From positions 777-7,458 of the forward strand of contig PLNY01000144.1 of the NCBI GenBank assembly GCA_003141915.1: a stretch of 6,682 nt of DNA. The letters run 5' to 3'. The notes below the pieces were generated by a model. That model was not told where the DNA came from and did no database searches. It saw only the letters and a list, made by a program, of their open reading frames with translations. Every line of letters begins with the position of its first letter. The stretch's first letter is position 1. The position numbers and the translations under genes are program-made. Below, one piece after another: positions 1 to 5,258 of this stretch. The stretch is from Anaerolineae bacterium. Lineage in GTDB: Bacteria; Chloroflexota; Anaerolineae; Anaerolineales; Villigracilaceae.

Positions 1-3
1 TAG

Positions 4-711
4 GGGGGCAGCGAAGATGAAGTCATCCAAGAATTAAATGATTTCCGCGAAGTCATCGTTCGCTGGCACGGTGCGACCGTCCTGCCGATTGACCAATTGA
101 TTCTGACGTTATCGCAAGACATCTTCACATCGCCCACTGATTTGGCATTAGCGCACAAACTCGCACTAGTGCTGAGACAAGTCGCGGACGAAAATCCTCA
201 GTGGCGTTTGCCCGAACTGACACCGAGCCTGCATGAGATCGCGCGCAACGAACGGCGCTTCATCGGCTTTTCATCGGACGACGCGGGCTTCAATCCCGAT
301 GCTTATAAAGGCATGGTGGTGGTCTCGACCATGCACAAAGCCAAGGGGTTGGAGTGGGATCGCGTCTATTTGATGTCGATGAACAATTACGATTATCCGT
401 CGAACCAGCCGAATGACCGCTTCATCTCGGAACGCTGGTTTGTGCGCGATAGCTTGAATCTCGAAGCCGAATCATTAGCACAACTCCGCGCCGCAATTTC
501 AACCAGCGAATATGATTACTACGAAGAAGGTTCCGCCACGCGGCGCTCGCGTTTGGATTATGTCCGCGAGCGGCTGCGATTGTTGTATGTTGGCATCACG
601 CGTGCGCGAAAAGAATTGATCGTAACTTGGAATACGGGTCGTAAAGGCGATGCAACACCGTCACTTCCATTTGCGGCGTTGATGGGATGGCAAGAACAAC
701 AAGAAAAATAA
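4..711 (+). CDS. UvrD/PcrA-like superfamily 1 DNA helicase, C-terminal part (5' incomplete)
   Basis: This is the C-terminal end of an ATP-dependent 3'-5' DNA helicase of the UvrD/Rep/PcrA family, which unwinds DNA in repair or recombination. Helicase motif V is seen around bases 313-366 (VVVSTMHKAKGLEWDRVYL) and motif VI around 571-612 (RLRLLYVGITRARKEL), where the arginines contact ATP. Both belong to RecA-like domain 2A. Walker A and B, motifs I-IV and most of domain 2B would lie upstream, outside the window. The protein ends about 35 residues after motif VI, with no long C-terminal extension. The frame reads in-frame TAG at bases 1-3 beside a run of six G, and no ATG or GTG start follows before residues homologous to the domain interior; TTG at 97 is the first possible start. 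So this is a cut or frameshifted gene, not a complete small one. It is followed at once by a strong hairpin terminator. The family call is solid; the exact subfamily is not. Confidence 0.85.
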   Translation, partial: GGSEDEVIQELNDFREVIVRWHGATVLPIDQLILTLSQDIFTSPTDLALAHKLALVLRQVADENPQWRLPELTPSLHEIARNERRFIGFSSDDAGFNPDAYKGMVVVSTMHKAKGLEWDRVYLMSMNNYDYPSNQPNDRFISERWFVRDSLNLEAESLAQLRAAISTSEYDYYEEGSATRRSRLDYVRERLRLLYVGITRARKELIVTWNTGRKGDATPSLPFAALMGWQEQQEK

Positions 712-747
712 AACGGTTTCGATGAAAAATCATCGAAACCGTTTTTT
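710..747. terminator. Bidirectional Rho-independent terminator between convergent genes
   Basis: A perfect 16-bp stem is formed by 710-725 and 730-745 around an AAAA loop, with T742-T747 as the plus-strand U tract. On the minus strand the stem is followed by TTTTATTTTTC, so it can also end transcription of the nitroreductase-family gene coming from the right. The stem begins inside the helicase stop codon (709-711). Confidence 0.93.
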
Positions 748-760
748 ATGTAAGCAAGCT

Positions 761-1177
761 TCACTTTACGGGTGTTAGCACAATGACCGGAATCTTGCGT
801 GTGGTCTTTTTTTGGTAGTCAGCAAAACCGGGCATCATTTCGACCATCTTGTTATACAGCTGTGTTCGTTCGGGCTCTTCAGCAACTTTCGCATGGACCT
901 TATGCTTTTCAGTCCCGACTTCAACGGTGAGTTCCGGGTTGGCAACCACGTTGTAATACCAATCAGGGTTTGTCGGCGCTCCGCCTTTGGATGCAATCAC
1001 TACAAACCGCTCGCCATCTCTGATATAAGCCACTGGATTGATGCGCTCCTGTCGACTCTTCGCTCCCGTTGTGTGCAACAGCAGCAGCGTCCTGCCTTCA
1101 AACGGACCACCCACCTTGCCGCCATTCGCTCGAAACTCATCAATAGTTTTTTTGTTCCAATCGTTAACTTCACTCAT
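761..1177 (-). CDS. Deazaflavin (F420)-dependent nitroreductase family protein, Ddn-like
   Basis: This 138-residue protein has the split-barrel fold family signature of the Ddn/DUF385 group, cytosolic or membrane-associated enzymes that use reduced coenzyme F420 to reduce quinones or nitro compounds. Visible family segments are the glycine-rich strand GGPFEGRTLLLLHTTGAKSR near residues 22-41, the F420-binding stretch ASKGGAPTNPDWYYN, then VANPELTVEVG and the C-terminal PGFADYQKKTTRKIPVIVL. The length is typical for the family. The start is set by the Shine-Dalgarno AAGGAG at 1184-1189: it lies six bases before ATG 1177 and directly abuts the alternative ATG at 1183, so 1177 is preferred. An open frame runs upstream to 1360 but crosses the promoter region and is not family-like. 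The gene is convergent to the helicase and divergent from the kinase. F420 use is inferred from the family; the physiological substrate cannot be told. Confidence 0.9.
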   Translation of the reverse strand: MSEVNDWNKKTIDEFRANGGKVGGPFEGRTLLLLHTTGAKSRQERINPVAYIRDGERFVVIASKGGAPTNPDWYYNVVANPELTVEVGTEKHKVHAKVAEEPERTQLYNKMVEMMPGFADYQKKTTRKIPVIVLTPVK

Positions 1178-1183
1178 ATTCAT

Positions 1184-1189
1184 CTCCTT
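1184..1189 (-). promoter_or_regulatory. Ribosome binding site deciding the nitroreductase start
   Basis: AAGGAG on the minus strand lies six bases from the ATG ending at 1177 and zero bases from the ATG ending at 1183. Spacing favours the inner ATG, giving an N-terminus of MSEVNDWN. Confidence 0.8.
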
Positions 1190-1279
1190 AAGATCCAAAA
1201 TCAAGATGTTTCCAAAGTATACATTCTTACCGATCATGACGATCCAACCGGTAGAAATTCTTCGGGCATGATATTCAAT

Positions 1280-1308
1280 TTGATTATATGCCAATCGTTG
1301 TTTATAAT
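1280..1308 (+). promoter_or_regulatory. Sigma70-type promoter of the ROK kinase, giving a leaderless mRNA
   Basis: The -35 box is TTGATT at 1280-1285, matching the first four bases of TTGACA. A 17-bp spacer follows, then a perfect TATAAT at 1303-1308. Transcription would start six to seven bases after the -10 box, at about 1315, which is the A of the kinase ATG. No Shine-Dalgarno precedes that ATG. The -35 box overlaps an opposite-strand TATAAT (1283-1288), so the two divergent genes could compete for polymerase. Confidence 0.7.
1283..1288 (-). promoter_or_regulatory. Candidate -10 box for the nitroreductase-family gene
   Basis: The minus strand reads a perfect TATAAT here, but 16-18 bp upstream there is no good -35 box. 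If used, it would give a leader of about 100 bases. A second, weaker candidate is TATACT at 1216-1221 (minus), also without a convincing -35 box. Confidence 0.3.
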
Positions 1309-1314
1309 TGACAC

Positions 1315-2211
1315 ATGAGTCAACATCAGCTTTACGGCGGCATTGAAGCCGGCGGAACAAAATTCATTTGCGTGGTCGGCAGCGGGCCGGAAGACATCGT
1401 CGAGCGGATTCGAATCGAAACCACGACGCCAGACGAAACATTTCAAAAGGTTATTCAATTCTTCCAGCCTTATACAACCGCAAACAAGGTTACGACCATT
1501 GGTATCGGTTGTTTCGGCCCGCTGGATTTGAATCCCGATTCGCCGACCTATGGATTTATCACATCCACACCCAAGCCGCGCTGGAGCAACACCGATGTGC
1601 TCGGAACCATTCAGCGCGCACTGAAAATCAATATTGCGTTTGATATGGATGTCAATACCGCGGCGCTCGGAGAATTTCGCTGGGGCGCGAGTCAAGGCAT
1701 CGATCCGTCGCTTTACATCACGATTGGAACAGGCATTGGCGGCGGATAAATCAAAGACGGGAAAGCATTGATCGGCATGAATAACCTCGAAATGGGTCAC
1801 ATCCGCCTCCCGCACGACTTGAAGCGTGATTCATTTCCGGGGGCTTGTCCCTTTCATGGAGATTGCTTCGAGGGGCTAGCCAGCGGACCTGCCATCGAAA
1901 AACGATTCAATTCGCGCGGCGAAACGATTCACGACGACGATCCGTTCTGGGACATCGAAGCGGATTACATCGCTTTAGCCTTATCCAATCTCATTCTCAC
2001 GCTTTCGCCAAAACGGATCATCCTCGGCGGCGGAATCATGCAACGAACATTTCTCTTTCCGCTGATTCGACGCAAAGTTTTGAAAACGTTGAATGGCTAT
2101 GTGGAAAGCGAAAGCCTGCTGAAAAAGATGGACGAGTATATTGTCCCGCCAGGGTTAGGAAGCCGCTCAGGCAGTTTGGGCGCAATTGCATTGGCTCAAT
2201 CATTCACATAA
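1315..2211 (+). pseudogene. ROK-family sugar kinase (fructokinase-like), interrupted by an in-frame TAA
   Basis: The full frame has 298 codons, about the usual length for bacterial fructokinase-type ROK kinases, which phosphorylate fructose or related hexoses with ATP in the cytosol. Seen in order: the ATP-phosphate loop EAGGTKF (residues 11-17), TPKPRW (85-90), the catalytic-Asp segment DMDVNTAALGE (110-120), and the second phosphate loop GTGIGGG (138-144). Then codon 145 is TAA (1747-1749). The same frame continues with KDGKA, EMGH (His162), the zinc motif CPFHGDC (Cys178, His181, Cys184), the family stretch EGLASGPAIEKR and ILGGGIM near the C-terminus. Nothing else is lost: the stop simply occupies one residue position, so it is a substitution, not an indel. 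Neither half should work alone, because the ATP and catalytic residues lie in the first and the zinc site in the second. A possible internal start (TTG 1768 or ATG 1777) has no convincing ribosome binding site. It could be a real pseudogene, a sequencing error or a suppressed stop. Family call certain; sugar specificity inferred. Confidence 0.85.
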
Positions 2212-2340
2212 ATCAATTTACTACGAAGTAAGAAAGTTTTATTGCTCTAAAGCCGAAGCCTGCCGCTCAAACGAGGTAAGACTTTCAGGTTTAAAAGCGA
2301 CAAAAATAGAGCTTTATTAATAAGGAGAAAGAGCACAAAT
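2212..2340 (+). other. Intergenic region upstream of the MFS gene
   Basis: These 129 bases hold no tRNA, no leader peptide with a recognisable start, no clear terminator for the kinase and no convincing -35/-10 pair. A degenerate 11-base direct repeat, ACGAAGTAAGA (2223-2233) and ACGAGGTAAGA (2271-2281), differs at one base. Short TAAAGC (2248-2253) and AAAGC (2294-2298) could each pair with GCTTTA (2311-2316) just before the ribosome binding site. Both patterns are weak. Confidence 0.35.
2322..2333 (+). promoter_or_regulatory. Purine-rich ribosome binding site of the MFS gene
   Basis: AAGGAGAAAGAG precedes ATG 2341. The canonical AAGGAG is 13 bases away, rather far, while the weaker AAAGAG is 7 bases away. 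Either supports 2341 as the start. Confidence 0.65.
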
Positions 2341-3825
2341 ATGGAAACACAATATTCGTTATTTGGCAGAAAGATTGCTTATAAGTGGATCGTATTAAGC
2401 GTGACCACTATCGGATCGCTGATGGCCGCGATTGACAGCACGATTGTCATCCTCGGCTTGCCCGACATGATGGTCAAATTGCACGCCGACCTGGTTTCAA
2501 TGATCTGGGTCATCATGGCGTATATATTGGTCAGCACGGTATTCCTGCTGACCTTCGGCCGCGTGGCCGATATATTGGGCCGCGTGCGGATGTACAATTT
2601 GGGCTTCGTGATTTTTACAATTGGCTCAGCACTATGCGGCTTCTCTGGCAATGCCACGCAACTGATTATTTTCCGTTTGATACAAGGCAGCGGCGCAGCG
2701 ATGATGGTAGTCAACAGTGTAGCGCTCATCACCGAAGTCTTCCCGCCCAACGAACGCGGCAAAGCTCTGGGTCTCAACGCCATCACGTTCTCCATCGGCG
2801 GCGTGGCCGGGCCCATCCTGGGAGGTTTGATCCTGACGCTGGCCGATTGGCGCTGGATATTCTTCATCAACGTTCCGATTGGACTCTTCGGTGCGATTTG
2901 GGGTTATCGCGCGCTCAGAGAGATGAGCATCCGCAAACGGGGCGAGAAGTTCGACGCGCTAGGCGCGGTCAGTTTCAGCGCTAGTCTGACGGCATTGCTG
3001 ATCGCGTTGACTCTGGGAATCGAATACGCCTTCACATCAACACCCATTCTAATATTGTTCGGGTTATTCCTAATCGGCCTGGCATTCTTTTTGTGGTGGG
3101 AACGCCGCGCTTCGAATCCGGTGCTTGACCTTTCATTGTTCAACAACCGAGTCTATAACTTCTCGGTTCTCTCAGCAATGATCCAGTCTCTAGCATTGTT
3201 CGCGGTCAATTTCTTGATCGTGTTTTATTTGCAGGGTGTGCGCGGATACGACCCATTGAAAGCCGCGTTGCTGCTCATCCCACTGCCAGTAGCGACATCA
3301 ATCATTGCACCGCTCGGTGGGAACATCGCGGATCGAATCGGGGCGCGCATCCCGGCCACGATTGGCTTGCTGATTCAGGGCGCGGCTCTGATATGGTTCA
3401 TGCAGTTGACTCCGACCACCTCGTTGTTCAACATCGGTGCGGGTTTAGCGTTGATGGGAATCGGCGGCGGTTTGTTCTATCCGCCTAATACAAGTGCGGC
3501 CATGAACGCCGCACCAAAGAATCGACTCGGCATTGCATCCGGCACCTTGGCTACACTTCGTCAAGCCGGAATGGTGACCAGTTTTGCGCTCGCGCTGGCG
3601 GTGGCGGCTACCAGCCTGCCGCGTGATGTGATGATGGCCTTATTCGTGGGCACCAATGTCGCACTCGGTTCAGCTCCGATGCAGGCTTTCGTCACCGGTA
3701 TGCACAGCGCGTTCCTGGTCTCGACTGTTCTGGTTTTCATCGCAGCAGGCATTTCATGCGTGCGCGGCAAGGAGGATCGCAGCGCGCTGGCGAAGGAACA
3801 TGGCGCAGTCGTGATTAGCGAATAA
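2341..3825 (+). CDS. MFS drug/H+ antiporter of the DHA2 (EmrB/QacA) family
   Basis: This 494-residue integral membrane protein fits the 14-helix drug:H+ antiporter-2 family, which expels toxic or lipophilic compounds across the inner membrane using the proton gradient. TM1 carries the family's acidic motif MAAIDSTIVILGLP with Asp32. Motif A, GRVADILGRVR, sits in the loop after TM2 (residues 73-83). A motif-B-like RLIQGSGAA follows with Arg112, then motif C, GGVAGPILGGL (153-163), the antiporter hallmark, and WRWIFFINVPIG (170-181). A second, degenerate motif A (GGNIADRIGAR) appears in the C-terminal half. The length is typical, with no truncation and no membrane-fusion partner gene alongside. 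There is no TetR or MarR regulator next to it, which is unusual for drug exporters, so control is not apparent. It ends before its own hairpin terminator. Substrate unknown; export is inferred from the family. Confidence 0.93.
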   Translation: METQYSLFGRKIAYKWIVLSVTTIGSLMAAIDSTIVILGLPDMMVKLHADLVSMIWVIMAYILVSTVFLLTFGRVADILGRVRMYNLGFVIFTIGSALCGFSGNATQLIIFRLIQGSGAAMMVVNSVALITEVFPPNERGKALGLNAITFSIGGVAGPILGGLILTLADWRWIFFINVPIGLFGAIWGYRALREMSIRKRGEKFDALGAVSFSASLTALLIALTLGIEYAFTSTPILILFGLFLIGLAFFLWWERRASNPVLDLSLFNNRVYNFSVLSAMIQSLALFAVNFLIVFYLQGVRGYDPLKAALLLIPLPVATSIIAPLGGNIADRIGARIPATIGLLIQGAALIWFMQLTPTTSLFNIGAGLALMGIGGGLFYPPNTSAAMNAAPKNRLGIASGTLATLRQAGMVTSFALALAVAATSLPRDVMMALFVGTNVALGSAPMQAFVTGMHSAFLVSTVLVFIAAGISCVRGKEDRSALAKEHGAVVISE

Positions 3826-3846
3826 GTTCAATTAGGCTAATTCGAT

Positions 3847-3889
3847 CATCCTGTCATCTTGAGAATCAGGTGACAGGATGTATATTTTT
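3847..3889 (+). terminator. Rho-independent terminator after the MFS gene
   Basis: CATCCTGTCA (3847-3856) pairs perfectly with TGACAGGATG (3871-3880). One T-G and two further pairs extend the stem inward to 13 bp, closing an 8-base loop (3860-3867). The tail is TATATTTTTA. It overlaps the GTG at 3870, arguing against that codon as the start of the nuclease. Confidence 0.88.
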
Positions 3890-3923
3890 AAGCTGCACTT
3901 GTGGTACATTTGTGCCAAGAATC

Positions 3924-4736
3924 ATGACAGACCTTCCAACTCCCTTCACTTTTTCGCAATCGTCCCTGCAAGATTATGTGGATTGCCCACGACGTTTTCA
4001 GTTGCGTTACATGGACCAACTAAACTGGCCTGCCGTTGACACTGAACCGGTCGTCGAAAATGAGCGCCGCCAAATCGAAGGACAAATCTTTCATCGGCTT
4101 GTTCAACAATATTTATTAGGAGTGCCTTCTGAGAACCTATCAAAGATGGCAAACACGCCAAACCTTGAACGATGGTGGAATAACTTTAGACAGGAATTTG
4201 ACAACCTCGGCAAACTTCATCCCGAGTTGACTTTATCTTCGCCGATTGGAAATCATCGGCTGGTCGCGAAATATGATTTGGTCGCAGTTCAAGACAACCA
4301 GGCAACCATCTATGATTGGAAAACATATGCCAAGCGTCCGCGCGATGAATGGATGTCGGCGCGCTGGCAGACACGCGTATATCGTGCTTTGCTGGTTCAG
4401 GCTGGCGCGCATCTGAATAACAACAACCCATTCGAGCCAGGGCAGATTGAAATGATTTACTGGTATGCTGATTTTCCGTCGGAGCCGACAAGGTTCAAAT
4501 ATGATGCGAATCAATTTAAGCGCGACTGGTCTGCGATTGAAAAAGTCGTCAATGAAATATCGTTGACAAAAGAATTTCCATTAACCGAAGACGAAAAGAT
4601 GTGCCGCTTCTGCGTCTATCGTTCCTACTGCAACCGCGGTGCACAAGCGGGTCAAATGGATGAAGCGGAAGCAGAGATGGAATCCGAAGCCGCATTCGAT
4701 ATCAACTTCGAACAAATCAGCGAGATCGAATTCTAA
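3924..4736 (+). CDS. PD-(D/E)XK (RecB/Cas4/AddB-like) nuclease with Fe-S cluster signature
   Basis: This 270-residue protein is a RecB-family nuclease that should cut DNA with divalent metal ions. Core residues can be placed: His57 in EGQIFHRL, Asp118 in KYDLV, Asp131 and Lys133 in IYDWKTY, and the QxxxY motif Gln149/Tyr153 in QTRVYRALL. Cys21 (DYVDCPRRFQLRY) plus Cys227, Cys230 and Cys236 (MCRFCVYRSYCNRG) form the one-plus-three cysteine pattern of the 4Fe-4S staple seen in AddB, Cas4 and Dna2. The C-terminal 30 residues are strongly acidic. ATG 3924 is chosen because the conserved fold starts at residue 8 and the upstream GTG 3870 falls inside a terminator hairpin; the ribosome binding site is weak (AAGA, three bases away), so the leader is likely short. 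There are no cas genes nearby, so Cas4 is unlikely. The UvrD-like helicase upstream on the same strand is a plausible partner. Its end overlaps the trmO end by four bases. Confidence 0.9.
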   Translation: MTDLPTPFTFSQSSLQDYVDCPRRFQLRYMDQLNWPAVDTEPVVENERRQIEGQIFHRLVQQYLLGVPSENLSKMANTPNLERWWNNFRQEFDNLGKLHPELTLSSPIGNHRLVAKYDLVAVQDNQATIYDWKTYAKRPRDEWMSARWQTRVYRALLVQAGAHLNNNNPFEPGQIEMIYWYADFPSEPTRFKYDANQFKRDWSAIEKVVNEISLTKEFPLTEDEKMCRFCVYRSYCNRGAQAGQMDEAEAEMESEAAFDINFEQISEIEF

Positions 4737-5197
4737 TCCCAATAATCTTTCATCAATTCATGCGACCATTCCGGCTGACGAATTGTTTCACGCGGCAGGA
4801 ATTCCGCAAAGACCGGTTTGATATCCAGCACCGGCGTGTTATTCACCGCGTCCAATCCTTTGACCAATAAACTCCGACCTTCGCGTTTGACAATGCTGAC
4901 AATCGTCAAGCCAAGGTGGTTTGGACGATCTTTATTGCGTTGTGCGAAGATACCAACCTTGGGCCAGTCCTTGTTGCCGCGCGGATGGCGTGACAAAGAA
5001 AATTCTTTTTCATCCGCCACTTGATCGAAGGTAAAGATGATTTCGGCGTGCGAAAAAGTTTCGATGCCATCCAGGCTTTCTTCCGGCAAGAAATCATCAA
5101 GCCTGATTTCAGAAACAACGCTTCCCCAATTGTCGTCATCAAGACTAAGGCGGGCATTGTGAACGTAGCCGATTGGTCGTAAAGTTAAATTGAACAT
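4733..5197 (-). CDS. trmO: TrmO (TsaA/YaeB family) tRNA m6t6A37 methyltransferase, single-domain form
   Basis: TrmO uses S-adenosylmethionine to add a methyl group to N6 of t6A at position 37 of certain threonine tRNAs, tuning decoding. The 154 residues cover the SAM-binding beta-barrel domain: IGYV near the N-terminus (9-12), HPRG (71-74), GIFAQRNKDRPNHLGLT (82-98) as the family signature, and NNTPVLDIKPVF (119-130). The roughly 80-residue C-terminal domain of the E. coli type (235 residues) is absent, as in short archaeal-type members. The usual RPNPIG reads RPNHLG, and the usual GTPVLD reads NTPVLD, so the tRNA target may differ from the E. coli enzyme. The start at ATG 5197 begins the conserved domain but has no good ribosome binding site. 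A terminator of the upstream dehydrogenase operon lies 17 bases from the start, so its own promoter must be very compact or overlap that hairpin. The stop codon is convergent with and overlaps the nuclease stop. Confidence 0.88.
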   Translation of the reverse strand: MFNLTLRPIGYVHNARLSLDDDNWGSVVSEIRLDDFLPEESLDGIETFSHAEIIFTFDQVADEKEFSLSRHPRGNKDWPKVGIFAQRNKDRPNHLGLTIVSIVKREGRSLLVKGLDAVNNTPVLDIKPVFAEFLPRETIRQPEWSHELMKDYWD

Positions 5198-5213
5198 GAA
5201 ATAATTTAACCCT

Positions 5214-5256
5214 AAAATAAAAATTTTCGGATGAAATCCTCTCCCATCCGAAAATT
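5214..5256 (-). terminator. Rho-independent terminator of the 2-oxoacid dehydrogenase operon
   Basis: AATTTTCGGATG (5222-5233) pairs over 12 bp with CATCCGAAAATT (5245-5256) around an 11-base loop. On the minus strand the stem is followed by a T-rich run (TTTTTATTTT over 5223-5214). It begins just after the E2 stop codon at 5259-5261. Confidence 0.87.
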
Positions 5257-5258
5257 AT

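Noticed and set aside
812..1318. Plus-strand open frame of 168 codons
   Set aside because: It lies antisense to the clearly recognisable nitroreductase-family gene and its promoter region; the translation resembles no family and there is no ribosome binding site.
1308..1336. TTGACA at 1308-1313 as a perfect -35 box
   Set aside because: The position 17 bp downstream (TTTACG) is a poor -10 box and lies inside the kinase coding region, so transcription would miss the start codon.
1178..1360. Upstream extension of the nitroreductase-family protein by 61 residues
   Set aside because: The extension runs through the divergent promoter and into the kinase gene and is not family-like; AAGGAG at 1184-1189 marks the start at 1177.
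1747..1749. Selenocysteine or pyrrolysine recoding of the kinase stop
   Set aside because: The codon is TAA, not TGA or TAG, and no downstream hairpin of the needed kind was seen; substitution or error is simpler.
1234..1815. Minus-strand open frame of 193 codons
   Set aside because: It is the antisense shadow of the ROK kinase; the low-complexity, Cys/Arg-rich translation has no family features. It also spans the kinase stop codon, which has no meaning on that strand.
2223..2281. Degenerate direct repeat ACGARGTAAGA upstream of the MFS gene as an operator
   Set aside because: Two 11-base copies with one mismatch, 48 bases apart, not placed around any convincing promoter and with no regulator gene nearby; chance cannot be excluded.
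2248..2316. Competing short stems before the MFS ribosome site as a riboswitch or attenuator
   Set aside because: The pairings are only 5-6 bp, A/T-rich and lack a leader peptide or known aptamer features.
3870..3923. GTG 3870 as the nuclease start
   Set aside because: The codon lies in the terminator hairpin, the extra 18 residues are Cys-rich and unlike the family, and ATG 3924 directly precedes the conserved fold.
3924..4736. Nuclease as Cas4 with a nearby CRISPR system
   Set aside because: The cysteine and active-site pattern is shared by AddB and Dna2 types; there is no repeat array and no other cas gene in the window.
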